A program made the position numbers and the translations under genes. The notes below the pieces were generated by a model. The model saw nothing but the letters and a program-made list of their open reading frames with translations. It ran no database searches and had not been told where the DNA came from. A DNA stretch of 64,000 nucleotides from Alkaliphilus serpentinus. GTDB taxonomy: Bacteria; Bacillota; Clostridia; Peptostreptococcales; Natronincolaceae. Positions 24,719-34,600 of the stretch are shown here, one piece after another. The stretch lies in assembly GCF_009017255.1 (NCBI RefSeq), contig NZ_WBZB01000017.1, positions 1 to 64,000 of the forward strand, given 5' to 3'. Positions within the stretch are counted from its first letter, which is position 1, and each line of letters opens with the position of its first letter.

Positions 24719-26608
24719 ATGAGTTTAATAACTTTTAACAATATATATAAGGAATACGTAGGAAATGTAGTTTTAAACAATGTGAGTTTAAGTATCCATA
24801 AAGGAGAAAGGCTTGCTTTAGTAGGGGAAAATGGGGCTGGAAAAACCACTTTATTAAGGATTGCCATGAAGCTTGAAGAGGCTGATGGTGGCGAAATCAT
24901 CATTGGAAAAAACACTAAGGTAGGATATTTAAGCCAAAGCATGGGGGAGATCCTATGTGAGTCACCCAATAATACCGCTGTATCCTATGAAAAAGTGGTT
25001 ATACTAGAAAAGAAAATCAGAAGTATTGAAGAAAAAATGGCAAGCATAAAGGCCGAAGATCAGCTTCAAGACGCCATGAGGGAATATACAAGATTGATAG
25101 AAATCTATGAGGCTATCGATGGCTATACAATAGAAACAAAAATAAAAACCATATTATTGGGTTTAGGTTTAAGACAACAGGCTTTGGAAATACCCATCGA
25201 TAAGCTTAGTGGTGGAGAAAGGATGCGAGTGGCCTTAGCTAGGATTCTATTAGAGGAACCGGATCTATTAATTCTAGATGAGCCCACCAACCATTTAGAT
25301 ATCAAAGCTGTTGAGTGGTTGGAGAACTTTTTAAAAACCTTTAAGGGTGGGGTTTTAATAGTATCCCATGATCGATACTTTCTAGATCAAATGGCTACAC
25401 GGGTGGCTGAGCTCCATAGGGGAAGTATCATAGAGAGAAGTGGCAATTACACATCCTATATGAACCAAAAGGAGATTAGAAGGGAATTCGTACTAAACGA
25501 GAAAAAACGCCTTCAAAGAGAAATAAGAGAAACCGATGAGCTAGTGCAAAGTCTTATGAGCATGAGAAAGATCAAGCAAGCTAGAAGTCGACAGAAGGAA
25601 AAGGCTAGATTGCAGGCAGAGCTTAATAAGCAGCAAAATTCTAGTGTATCAGAGCATCTGAAAAAGTCGACACGACCACTATTAAGCTTTAATCAGGCTA
25701 GACATATCAGTGCCAACATTGCCTGGGCCAATAATTTATATAAGAGCTTTGAAAGTGTGGTTCTATTCAACAATGCAAGCTTTCAAATCCATGGAGGAGA
25801 AAAAATTGGAATCATTGGGCCCAATGGATGTGGAAAAACAACCCTATTAAATATCCTTCTGGGAAAGGATAAGGACTTTAAGGGAGAAGCTAAACTGGGC
25901 AACTGGGTTAAATATGGTTATGTGGGACAGGAAATTACCTTTGAGGATGAAGAAAGGTCTGTTATTCAAGAAATTATTCATCATAAGGAGCAAACCGAGA
26001 AGGAAGCTAAGGACTATATGGCTAAATATCAGTTTTTTGGTGATGAAGTTCATAAAAGTATTTCTGTTCTTAGTGGAGGAGAAAGGGTTAGGGTATACTT
26101 GGCCACCTTAATGTTAAATGAACCCTATTGCCTTATTATGGATGAGCCAACCAATCATTTGGATATGGCAGCAAGGGATGCGTTGGAGGCAGCCCTCCTA
26201 AGGTTTAAGGGGACGGTGATTGCAATCTCCCACGATCGTTATTTTCTGAATAAATGCGTTACCCGCATCCTCGAAATTTCTGATGGGAGGGTTCACTCGT
26301 ATTTAGGGAACTACGAAGGTTACAAAGCTGAAAAGTCTAAAAATGAGACTGCTATAAATCATTCAAATGAAGAAAAAGCAAAGTCATCTACCAGAAATAA
26401 ACCTGTTATAGATAAAAAGTCAGCCAATACTGAATCTATTAATTCCTTGGAGGAAAAAATAACTGTTTTAGAAGAGAGGATAAAGGAAGTTGAGAAATCC
26501 TTTGGCCCCGAAGCTGCGGTGGAGGTTTATAAAGAGTATCACCAGTTATCTACAGGGTTGAAGGAACTCTATGGCTTATGGGAGAAGGCCATTTCTAAGG
26601 GATATTAA
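24719..26608 (+). CDS. ABC-F family ATP-binding protein (likely ribosome protection or translation factor)
   Basis: A 629-residue soluble twin-ATPase with no membrane domain, typical of ABC-F proteins that bind the ribosomal E site. Domain 1 has Walker A GENGAGKTTLL, signature LSGGERMRVALA, and Walker B LLILDEPTNHLD. A linker of charged helices (about 245-325; ETDELVQSLMSMRKIKQARSRQKEKAR) is the P-site tRNA interaction motif region. Domain 2 has GPNGCGKTTLLN, LSGGERVRVYLA and CLIMDEPTNHLD. The C-terminus ends in a coiled coil (about 575-625). AAGGAGG precedes ATG 24719. The long leader with its leader peptide and terminator suggests antibiotic-inducible attenuation, as described for resistance-type ABC-F genes. 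A housekeeping role cannot be excluded. Confidence 0.93.
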   Translation: MSLITFNNIYKEYVGNVVLNNVSLSIHKGERLALVGENGAGKTTLLRIAMKLEEADGGEIIIGKNTKVGYLSQSMGEILCESPNNTAVSYEKVVILEKKIRSIEEKMASIKAEDQLQDAMREYTRLIEIYEAIDGYTIETKIKTILLGLGLRQQALEIPIDKLSGGERMRVALARILLEEPDLLILDEPTNHLDIKAVEWLENFLKTFKGGVLIVSHDRYFLDQMATRVAELHRGSIIERSGNYTSYMNQKEIRREFVLNEKKRLQREIRETDELVQSLMSMRKIKQARSRQKEKARLQAELNKQQNSSVSEHLKKSTRPLLSFNQARHISANIAWANNLYKSFESVVLFNNASFQIHGGEKIGIIGPNGCGKTTLLNILLGKDKDFKGEAKLGNWVKYGYVGQEITFEDEERSVIQEIIHHKEQTEKEAKDYMAKYQFFGDEVHKSISVLSGGERVRVYLATLMLNEPYCLIMDEPTNHLDMAARDALEAALLRFKGTVIAISHDRYFLNKCVTRILEISDGRVHSYLGNYEGYKAEKSKNETAINHSNEEKAKSSTRNKPVIDKKSANTESINSLEEKITVLEERIKEVEKSFGPEAAVEVYKEYHQLSTGLKELYGLWEKAISKGY

Positions 26609-26731
26609 CTTGGGATCTATGGATGGTATAAACCGATGGTAATTTTAACCTTGTTAAAAAATCAAGTGAATTTTTCAAGATGCTTTTACAATTTCCTTTC
26701 TTGTAAATACTATCTCTAGGGAGGTGTATTT

Positions 26732-27817
26732 ATGAAAATCGCCATAATGGGTGCTGGACTTTCTGGGCTGGCATGCGGAATAACCTTGGAGAAGCATGGG
26801 ATGAGTCCAACCATTTTTGAAAGAAGAGGAGTTGTGGGTGACCGCTTTGTAAATGGAGAAATTATGCTGTCGATTCTAAATAGACCAATTAATAATAGTA
26901 TTGGCTACCTATCAGAAGAGTATGGAATACATTTAAAGCCAACAGGAAACATTAAGGAGCTTAGGATTTTTTCGGAAAATAAAGAAGCTTCCATTAAGGG
27001 GCAGCTTGGATTTTCCAATATAAGGGGAAGGGATGAGGATTCCTATGAGATGCAACTATATAAGCAATTTAGAGGAAATGTGGTCTTCAATTCAAGATAC
27101 ACCTATGAGGAACTGTTACAGGACTTTACCCATGTAATTCTAGCTACGGGAGACGCAGCAGATGCTAAAAAAATTCAGAATTACAAGGAGGAGTTAACAG
27201 TAACCATAAGGGGTGTAATGGTGGAGGGAGACTTTGACCGATATAAGGCAGCTGCTTGGCTTGATAATAATTTTGCCCCCCAGGGTTATGGGTATTGTAT
27301 CCCCATCTCGGAAGAAGAGGCCAATATTGTAATTGCCTATCCTGATTATCCTCACAATAAAGAGATGGATATTAATCAATTATGGAGTAATTTCTATGAT
27401 AGAGCTTGTAGAGATTTAAAGCAAGATTTAAGAATTACTGATAAGTTTGAGATCACACGTTATATCATTGGAATGTGTCAGTACCCCCGCATTGGCAACA
27501 CTTTTTTTGTAGGTAATAACTTCGGTTCAATTATGCCATTTTTAGGCTTTGGACAATTTGCCGCCATCCTTACTGGAGTCTATGGGGCTAAGGATATTTT
27601 AGGTCAGGGGAAATATGAAGAATTAACCAATCATTTACGAAAGTCCTATAATAACTCTCTGGTTCTTAGAAGAAGCCTCGAGAAGTTGAATAATCAAAAG
27701 CTAGACTTATTGGTTGGAAGTATGAATAACAGAGTAGTTGAACGAATTTTTAATACAAAACATGCGGATCCTTTGAGGTATTTAGCGTATCTTCTAAGAC
27801 CCTTGTCGAGAAAATGA
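26732..27817 (+). CDS. FAD-dependent oxidoreductase (geranylgeranyl-reductase-like)
   Basis: A 361-residue flavoprotein. The N-terminal dinucleotide fold is clear: MKIAIMGAGLSGLACGITLEKHG with GxGxxG, followed by the acidic residue in TIFERR. A second conserved stretch, THVILATGDAAD (about 136-147), and a C-terminal IGNTFFVGNNFGSIMPFLGFGQFAAILTGVYGAKDIL (GD-like motif variant) match the geranylgeranyl reductase or p-hydroxybenzoate hydroxylase group. The substrate is unknown; members reduce polyprenyl chains or hydroxylate. ATG 26732 follows GGGAGG. A terminator follows. It has no obvious functional link to the ABC-F gene upstream. Confidence 0.8.
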   Translation: MKIAIMGAGLSGLACGITLEKHGMSPTIFERRGVVGDRFVNGEIMLSILNRPINNSIGYLSEEYGIHLKPTGNIKELRIFSENKEASIKGQLGFSNIRGRDEDSYEMQLYKQFRGNVVFNSRYTYEELLQDFTHVILATGDAADAKKIQNYKEELTVTIRGVMVEGDFDRYKAAAWLDNNFAPQGYGYCIPISEEEANIVIAYPDYPHNKEMDINQLWSNFYDRACRDLKQDLRITDKFEITRYIIGMCQYPRIGNTFFVGNNFGSIMPFLGFGQFAAILTGVYGAKDILGQGKYEELTNHLRKSYNNSLVLRRSLEKLNNQKLDLLVGSMNNRVVERIFNTKHADPLRYLAYLLRPLSRK

Positions 27818-27838
27818 AATATCTGTTGAAATAGAGTT

Positions 27839-27866
27839 GGAGTTGACTATCAACTCCTTTTTTATT
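27839..27866 (+). terminator. Intrinsic terminator
   Basis: The stem GGAGTTGA/TCAACTCC with a 3-base loop followed by TTTTTT. Confidence 0.85.
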
Positions 27867-27981
27867 TTACAAAAATAAACAAAATTACAAAAAATAATAC
27901 AAAATGTTAAATGAAGGGTTTAGAATATTTTTGTTGAATATTAATATCAAAACCATATAAATCTAATGGAGGGAAGAACAA

Positions 27982-28392
27982 TTGAAAATTTTACTAAATA
28001 ATCTAGATAAACTTGAGGAATATGCAGAAATACTATCAACGGCAGCATCTTATACAAAAATGGATTTTCTTGAAACTCCCTTAGTTTATGGAGGTGCAGA
28101 ACGATTTATCTTAATGGGTTATCAAAATATCCTTGAAAGCTGTTATTTGGTAATTCAGGATAGTAATCATAAAAGTCCATTAAATCAACTAGATATTGTA
28201 TCGGTGCTGGAGGATAAAAGAGTTATTCCACCTTGGCTAAGCAGTAATCTAAAAGAAAGAATTAAATATATATATACATTGGAATATGACTTATTAAGGC
28301 ACATTAGTAAAGATGAGTTATATATTCTTCTAGAGAACTATGTCAGTGATTTTAGAAACTTTAAGAAATATGTACTTGAATATATCAAATAA
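27982..28392 (+). CDS. HepT-like (DUF86) protein, degenerate
   Basis: A 136-residue, all-helical protein resembling the HepT/DUF86 toxin family of HepT-MntA systems (segment AERFILMGYQNILESCYLVIQD in the place of the family's four-helix core). The RNase motif of active HepT, Rx4-6HxY, is not intact: where it should be the protein reads RIKYIYTLEYDL, which has Arg and Tyr but no His. There is no MNT-type nucleotidyltransferase gene next to it, so this may be an orphan or non-toxic derivative. TTG 27982 is chosen because GGAGGG lies 9 to 10 bases upstream. The call rests on overall similarity and is moderate. Confidence 0.5.
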   Translation: MKILLNNLDKLEEYAEILSTAASYTKMDFLETPLVYGGAERFILMGYQNILESCYLVIQDSNHKSPLNQLDIVSVLEDKRVIPPWLSSNLKERIKYIYTLEYDLLRHISKDELYILLENYVSDFRNFKKYVLEYIK

Positions 28393-28689
28393 TCAAAACC
28401 GCTAATAGAGATTGTGTGAATAATTAACAATAGAAATTCTAGGCAATTGTTAAATGTTACAAAATTATTAAAGGCATAGGTTAGTGATGCATGAAAGAGT
28501 ATATAAAAAGGGCTTGCCTAGTAAATTTAAATACAAGCATAAATATTATGACAAGAAGCTTTAGTTTAGAAGAAATATACTACACTAAGGTTTTTCTTAT
28601 AAAAACCATTAATAAGGAGGTGGAAGTAGGTAGATAAAATAATTAGGTTTTTGCATATTGTAAAGTAGAAAAGAAGGGGTGAAGAAACA
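28393..28689. other. Intergenic region, 297 bp
   Basis: No gene seen. It contains a small hairpin GGTTTTT/AAAAACC near 28590-28610 and an isolated AAGGAGGTG (28615-28623) that is followed only by a five-codon frame. It is probably the untranslated leader of the large secreted protein downstream. Confidence 0.4.
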
Positions 28690-31600
28690 ATGGGAAGAAA
28701 GATTTTTAGGGGATGGAGCTTAATATTAATTTTTGCTCTAGTTATAAGTAGCGTTTTTTCCTTTGCAAAAGTGGACTATGTATTAGGTGAGGAAAATCCA
28801 ATTACTGTTGCAGAAGCAATTGTAAATAATACTGGGACGAAATCTGTGGTTGGTTACATTGTGGGAACAGTGACAACTGGCCCAACTTATCAACGTGAAG
28901 GACCCTTTACTGTTTATACAAACTTAGCTATTGCAGATAGTCCAGAGGAGACAGATGCCTCAAAGATTCTGCCAGTTCAATTGCCTAGTGGTTCCATAAG
29001 AACAGAGCTGAACTTGGTGGATAATCCACAAAATCTAGGCAAAAAAATTGTTATCAATGGAAGTCTAGAAGCTTACTTTGGTGTCTCAGGGCTGAAATCG
29101 CCTACAGGCTATCAGTGGGTTCCAGAGGAAGGTGGGGTTCTGTCAATTAGTCACACACCAGTAGCTACTGCTAGGGAAGGTGAAGATATACCTATTAATT
29201 TCACTGTTGCCAATGAAACAGGCAGTGTAACAGGAGCGGTATATCATAAATATACAAATGAAATAACTTATAATTTTATTAATACAACTGGAAGTGCTAT
29301 TATACCAGCAGCTGAGGTTGTAGAAGGAGAAATAGAATACTACATAGAGGTCCAGGATGATAATGATATAGTCAGGAGTCCTGAAACAGGTGCTCATATT
29401 ATCACCATTCAACCGCAACTGGTAGTCAGTACCATAGCGGAAATAAAGGGATTACCAGTAGGTACTGAGATGGCTGTTGAAGGTATTGTAACCACAAATC
29501 CAGGGAGCTTTGGAGGAAAAGGCTTTTACCTACAGGATTCAACGGCTGGAGTCTACTCTTTCCACTTTTCAAATGATTTTGGAGTTGAAAGAGGAAACCT
29601 CATAAGGCTGGTTGGAACAACCTCAGAATATAATGGAGGGTTTCAAATATCACCAACGGCTGTTGAAATCCTAAGTACCAGTACTGTTGAACCAACTGCT
29701 AGGGAGATTGCTATTTCAGATATCGGTCTAAATAATGAAGGACAGTTGGTGACAGTGAATGCTGTAACGGTAACCAGCTTTGATTCCGACAACTACAAAA
29801 CTGCAATGCTAACCATTACAGATGGTATCAATACAGGCATTATCAAATTAGACAATAGAACTGGATACAATTCTGACCAGCTGGCTGCTAAGGTTACTGT
29901 TGGTGATGAGCTGGATGTTGTTGGTGTAGTAGGGTATCAGAGTAACGAATATAGAGTTTTATTACGTGATTTAGATGATGTAACAGTTCTTGGGGCATCT
30001 ACTGTAGCTCCAGTAGTTGCTACACCCGAGGCGGGAGCAGTTACAGCTGGCACTCAGGTTACATTGACCACTGCTACTGAAGGTGCAGCTATTCTATATA
30101 CAACTGGAGCTGGAGACCCAGATACAGAATATACACAACCAATCGTTATAAATGAAGCCACTACAATTAAGGCTATGGCAACAAAAGAAGGTTTGAATAA
30201 TAGTAGTATTAGTACCTTTGCTTATACAATGAGAGAAGAGGGAGTTTTACCTATATTAGAGGTTAAAAAGCTTCCATTAAACTCTACTGCAGAGTTAAGG
30301 GGAGTTGTAACAGCCTTAACGGGTAGCAGTAATAGAGAGGCCTATATTCAAGATGAAATGGCTGGTCTTCAAATTAACCTACCTGATATAGCAACTAAAG
30401 TAAAGGTAGGAGATATAATTAAGGCTTCTGGTCAATTGCAGGAATATAGGGGAGAACTACAATTTGTTCCAGCTAGTCTAGAGGATGTTATTGTTGAAAG
30501 CGGCAATAATCCATTGCCACAAGTAATGGATGTATCCTTAAAACAGGTTTCTCAAGCTAATGGAAGGATTTCAGTAGATACAGCCCTGATTAATTATCAA
30601 GGTAATGAGGGGACAATCACTGTAAGGGGTGTTATTACTGATGTGTTGCCAAATGGTCAATATGCAATGGAGATTGCAGACCAAGTCGATCCTACAAGGG
30701 TTATGTCTGTAGCCTTGCCGGCAGAATATAGAGAGGAATTTAGTCCCTATAGCAATCCATCGGCTGTTGGTAGAATAGTTCTGGTAACAGGCCAAGAAAA
30801 GAACTATTTTAACAAGCCTGCCATTAGACAAGTAAGTAGCTATGATCCCAATACTGGAATTTCGACCAAAGGAGAGTTCCATGTAGGTTATGATATAGAA
30901 GGCATGATGGTTGCTACAGAAGCCTTTGAAGTAGTTTCTAAGGATGGCTATGGCTTTATAGGAAAGACAGGTGAAGTCGAAGCTTATATTTACACCGGTA
31001 GAGCTACCAATTTCAATCTATCAGAAATAGAGATTGGTGATTGGTACTCAGCTAAAGGAATAGTAGCCTATTACAACCGCCCTCAATTAAAGCTCATTGA
31101 CGGTGGGGATTTAAAGGCTGAACTTCCTCCAAATGGAAAAGATCCAAGTAATCCTTTGGTGTTAGATGCTAAACCAGGTAACTTTGTATCAACCTTTAAT
31201 CAAAGCCCCTTGATATCTGCAAGACTAGAGGCTACAGCAGCTGCTATTGATTTCAACAATGTAAGACTTCTGTTTAATGGGATAAGGGTCGAGCATACAT
31301 TAGATGCTTCAACAGGCATCATATCTTATCAAACAGCAAATCTAGATTATGGTGAGCATGATGTAGTTATTTATGTACCTGATGTTGAGGGTAGAATGAA
31401 GGAGTTTAACTGGTTCTTTAGGGTTGAAAAGGAAAATCCTAATTATAATTTCTACTATGGAATACCCCATGCCCATACAGCCTATTCTGATGGAGCAGGT
31501 ACTCCTAATGAGGCCTATGAGTATGCAAAGACTAATAATCTAGATTGGTTATTTATAACCGATCATTCCAATTGGTTGGATGGAGTAACAGAGGGTAACT

Positions 31601-34524
31601 ATGAGTATGATCCAGTTGCCAATGAGTATGTTGAAGTGGTAGGCTCCCAATGGCACTCAACAAGACTAGAAGCTGAAGCCATTAATGAAAAATATGCCGG
31701 TGAATTCTTAGCAATAAGGGGCTTTGAAATGACCTCCAGTATTTGGGGTCACACCAATAGCATTAATAGTGATACCTATGTTGAAGCAAAAAAACAAATG
31801 GTACCATTAAGTGAATACTATGACTGGGTAACAGATGTATCAACAAGATCAGGGGCTAAAGTATTTAATGCCTTTAACCATCCCAATTGGCCCGACGATT
31901 CCTTTAATAATCTAGCCTATGTAGCAAGTCTGGATAGATACTTTAACGGTATAGAGGTAGGAAATGGGGCACCCCCATATAGCTACGCTAGAGCAGAAGG
32001 TCACTACTTTAAAGCCCTGGATAATGGCTGGAGATTAGGAGCCTTAAATGGTCAGGATAACCATGCTAAAAACTGGGGAGATCCAGATTCCTTAACGGTC
32101 GTAATAGCTGAATCATTAGATACAGATACGCTAATCGATGCAATGAATGCAAGAAGGATGTATTCTACAGAGACAAGGACTTTAGAACTGACGGTGAAGG
32201 GTAACGGACATTGGATGGGGAGCGTTCTTGATGTAAATGCAGGTGATGAAATTAATTTAGATATCCTTGCAGAGGATTCGATGGTTAAGATAGATAAACT
32301 ACAATTAATAACAAATGGTGGTAATATCCTAGATGAAAAGGTATTTAGTGGTGGAACCAACAGTGCTGCATGGAATTTAACTCTAAATGCCAGTGGAGGG
32401 GCCCAATGGTTTGTTGTTAAGGTAATTCACTCCAATGGAGGATGGGGCCATGCATCACCTATATTCACTGCTGCTGGAGAAAATGATGTTAAGCTAACCA
32501 ATATTACTGTAAATCCAAATCCTACTCTGCCAGGATTCAATACTGAGGTTGAAGCCACAGTTTCAAATATGGGGTTACGGGCTGTTGACGGCATTGAGGT
32601 CAATTTCTATGCTAACAGCATCAGTAGCGAAAACTTAATAGATGTTGTAGCCTTAGATGGAAAATTGGACCCAGGAGCCAGTACAAAGCTAAGCACAACA
32701 TGGCTACCCGTCACCCATGGAGAACAAAGAGTTTTTGCAGTTTTAACCCCTATAAGTGGCGTAACCACAGTAACTGAGATATCCACAAATGTTAAGGTGG
32801 TAAAGCCCATAGGTAAAAAGATCCTCTTTGACGGTGGTCATAATAATGCAGATGTACCTGGAACAGTTGTTAAGATAATAGAAATGCTTAGATTATATGG
32901 CTATGAGGCAGTAATCAATACCAAAAAATATACTCCAGAGCTATTAGAAAATGTAGACGTACTAATCATTAATACACCATTAAATGCTGATAATGGATTT
33001 ACCGAAGCAGAAGAAGAGGCAATTGCTGCTTGGGTTAATGCAGGTGGAGCAATAATGATGGCATCAAAATCCAATTATAATCAAGATAGTACAATATTAA
33101 ACAGCTTGATGACTGAAATCGGTTCCACCATCAGATTCAATAATGATAATATCTACGAGCCAGAGGGTTCTAGCAAGTATACTGGTGGTATGGTTTGGTC
33201 CATTATCATGGAGAACTTACCATCTACCCCTAGTGGATTAAATGAGAACATGGAGGCTATAAGAATATTTAGTGGATGCTCCTTAGTAACAGAGGTTAAT
33301 GGTGGGTTTGGACCATTGGTTAATAATCCAGAAACGGGCTTGGAAATATTACTATACGCCAACGATACCTCCTACAATGCCTTGGCTGGATCAAATGCTT
33401 ACATTTATAACGAAGAGGGCCAGCTTAATGGAGATACAATTCCTGTTATTGCAACTGAAAGAGTTGGTAACGGTAGGCTGGTTGCAGCGGGTAGACACTT
33501 CTATTCAGACTTTGAAATTGGTAACAATGTAAGTAATACAGTATTAACCCTACAGACAATAGATTGGCTTGCTGGTTATGACAGGGTTAGAACCATTACT
33601 GATATTAGAGAAAATGCCGTGGTGGGGGATGTTGTTACTGTAAGGGGTATTGTTACAGCACCTACAAATCATTTCTTTGATGTTGTTTACATTCAGGATG
33701 AAACCTCTGGCGTAGCCATATATGGTTCGCAGCTTCATGATAACCTACCTATTGGAACAGAAATTATCGCAACCGGTAAGGTAACTTACTTTGAAGGTGA
33801 ATTGGAATTAGCCTTTGAAAATTATGATTATGAGGTACTGTATATAGGACCGATAGAACCGGTAATTCCAACAAAAGTTTCTACAAATGAAGCAATGGCC
33901 GCCGGAGTAGAAGGTAAGTTGGTAACCACAGAGGGTATCATTGTTAACTATAACGAAGTAGATGGTAATTTTTCAATAGATGATGGAAGCGGAGAGGCTT
34001 TTGTTCAAATTGATGGATATCTAAACTTAGGTATGGATAGATTTAAATTAGGAGATCGGGTTTCTGTAACGGGTGTTGTCTCCCATGGGTCTGTTGGACC
34101 AAGAATTAGGGTTAGATTCTATGATGACCTGGAGTTGGCTGAAGAAATTATAACTCCTACTATTCAATTGGAGGGAGTTATAGCTAATAAAACAAACTTC
34201 CAACCAAAATCCACTATACCCTTTAAGTTTAGTATTCTTAATGTAGATGGAGTGCCAGAAGCTATGGATGATGTAACGGTAAAAATCTATGATGGAGACA
34301 ATTTAATTGTAATCTTTGAAGAGGGAAGAGGTCCTAATAGGATCCACAGAGCTGGTAAACCAGGGCAGTACAAGGTAAATATCCATACCAATTCTTTGAA
34401 AATACAGGAAGGGGAATATACAATCGTTATAGAATTTAACTACGATGATGAAAGGATTAGTCTCCACGCTGTAGATATAACAATAGGCAAAAATAAGGAT
34501 GAGCAAAAGGGTAAAAATAAATAA
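28690..34524 (+). CDS. Giant secreted multidomain PHP-family metallohydrolase
   Basis: A 1944-residue exported protein. A signal peptide (residues 1 to about 28) is followed by a DUF6359-like domain (about 37-145), an OB-fold (about 252-435), a chitobiase C-terminal-type beta domain (437-515), a second OB-fold (about 519-630) and further beta domains. Then comes a CehA/McbA-type PHP metallohydrolase (about 925-1190) with metal ligands His927-x-His929 (PHAHTAYSDG), Asp958-His959 (TDHSNW), GFEMTS, FNHPNW and NGQDNH. A CARDB-type domain (about 1265-1370), a DUF4350/GATase-like domain (about 1377-1630) and two more OB-folds (about 1633-1810) complete it. The mixture resembles YhcR-type extracellular nucleases and phosphoesterases; a nucleotide or phosphate-ester substrate is likely but unproved. 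No SLH or sortase motif is seen. AAGGGGTG precedes ATG 28690. Confidence 0.85.
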   Translation: MGRKIFRGWSLILIFALVISSVFSFAKVDYVLGEENPITVAEAIVNNTGTKSVVGYIVGTVTTGPTYQREGPFTVYTNLAIADSPEETDASKILPVQLPSGSIRTELNLVDNPQNLGKKIVINGSLEAYFGVSGLKSPTGYQWVPEEGGVLSISHTPVATAREGEDIPINFTVANETGSVTGAVYHKYTNEITYNFINTTGSAIIPAAEVVEGEIEYYIEVQDDNDIVRSPETGAHIITIQPQLVVSTIAEIKGLPVGTEMAVEGIVTTNPGSFGGKGFYLQDSTAGVYSFHFSNDFGVERGNLIRLVGTTSEYNGGFQISPTAVEILSTSTVEPTAREIAISDIGLNNEGQLVTVNAVTVTSFDSDNYKTAMLTITDGINTGIIKLDNRTGYNSDQLAAKVTVGDELDVVGVVGYQSNEYRVLLRDLDDVTVLGASTVAPVVATPEAGAVTAGTQVTLTTATEGAAILYTTGAGDPDTEYTQPIVINEATTIKAMATKEGLNNSSISTFAYTMREEGVLPILEVKKLPLNSTAELRGVVTALTGSSNREAYIQDEMAGLQINLPDIATKVKVGDIIKASGQLQEYRGELQFVPASLEDVIVESGNNPLPQVMDVSLKQVSQANGRISVDTALINYQGNEGTITVRGVITDVLPNGQYAMEIADQVDPTRVMSVALPAEYREEFSPYSNPSAVGRIVLVTGQEKNYFNKPAIRQVSSYDPNTGISTKGEFHVGYDIEGMMVATEAFEVVSKDGYGFIGKTGEVEAYIYTGRATNFNLSEIEIGDWYSAKGIVAYYNRPQLKLIDGGDLKAELPPNGKDPSNPLVLDAKPGNFVSTFNQSPLISARLEATAAAIDFNNVRLLFNGIRVEHTLDASTGIISYQTANLDYGEHDVVIYVPDVEGRMKEFNWFFRVEKENPNYNFYYGIPHAHTAYSDGAGTPNEAYEYAKTNNLDWLFITDHSNWLDGVTEGNYEYDPVANEYVEVVGSQWHSTRLEAEAINEKYAGEFLAIRGFEMTSSIWGHTNSINSDTYVEAKKQMVPLSEYYDWVTDVSTRSGAKVFNAFNHPNWPDDSFNNLAYVASLDRYFNGIEVGNGAPPYSYARAEGHYFKALDNGWRLGALNGQDNHAKNWGDPDSLTVVIAESLDTDTLIDAMNARRMYSTETRTLELTVKGNGHWMGSVLDVNAGDEINLDILAEDSMVKIDKLQLITNGGNILDEKVFSGGTNSAAWNLTLNASGGAQWFVVKVIHSNGGWGHASPIFTAAGENDVKLTNITVNPNPTLPGFNTEVEATVSNMGLRAVDGIEVNFYANSISSENLIDVVALDGKLDPGASTKLSTTWLPVTHGEQRVFAVLTPISGVTTVTEISTNVKVVKPIGKKILFDGGHNNADVPGTVVKIIEMLRLYGYEAVINTKKYTPELLENVDVLIINTPLNADNGFTEAEEEAIAAWVNAGGAIMMASKSNYNQDSTILNSLMTEIGSTIRFNNDNIYEPEGSSKYTGGMVWSIIMENLPSTPSGLNENMEAIRIFSGCSLVTEVNGGFGPLVNNPETGLEILLYANDTSYNALAGSNAYIYNEEGQLNGDTIPVIATERVGNGRLVAAGRHFYSDFEIGNNVSNTVLTLQTIDWLAGYDRVRTITDIRENAVVGDVVTVRGIVTAPTNHFFDVVYIQDETSGVAIYGSQLHDNLPIGTEIIATGKVTYFEGELELAFENYDYEVLYIGPIEPVIPTKVSTNEAMAAGVEGKLVTTEGIIVNYNEVDGNFSIDDGSGEAFVQIDGYLNLGMDRFKLGDRVSVTGVVSHGSVGPRIRVRFYDDLELAEEIITPTIQLEGVIANKTNFQPKSTIPFKFSILNVDGVPEAMDDVTVKIYDGDNLIVIFEEGRGPNRIHRAGKPGQYKVNIHTNSLKIQEGEYTIVIEFNYDDERISLHAVDITIGKNKDEQKGKNK

Positions 34525-34549
34525 TGAAGGCATAAAACTCTAAAGATGG

Positions 34550-34580
34550 AAGCTCTTCAGTTAACTCTGAAGAGCTTTCA
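34550..34580. terminator. Bidirectional terminator
   Basis: The 11-bp stem AAGCTCTTCAG with its complement and a 6-base loop, between convergent genes. T-runs are short on both sides. Confidence 0.7.
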
Positions 34581-34600
34581 AACTTGAAAATTATTTTGAC

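Noticed and set aside
30571-30882. Antisense frames inside the giant secreted protein and other long genes
   Set aside because: They are opposite-strand shadows of coding sequence, with no ribosome binding site or recognisable domain.
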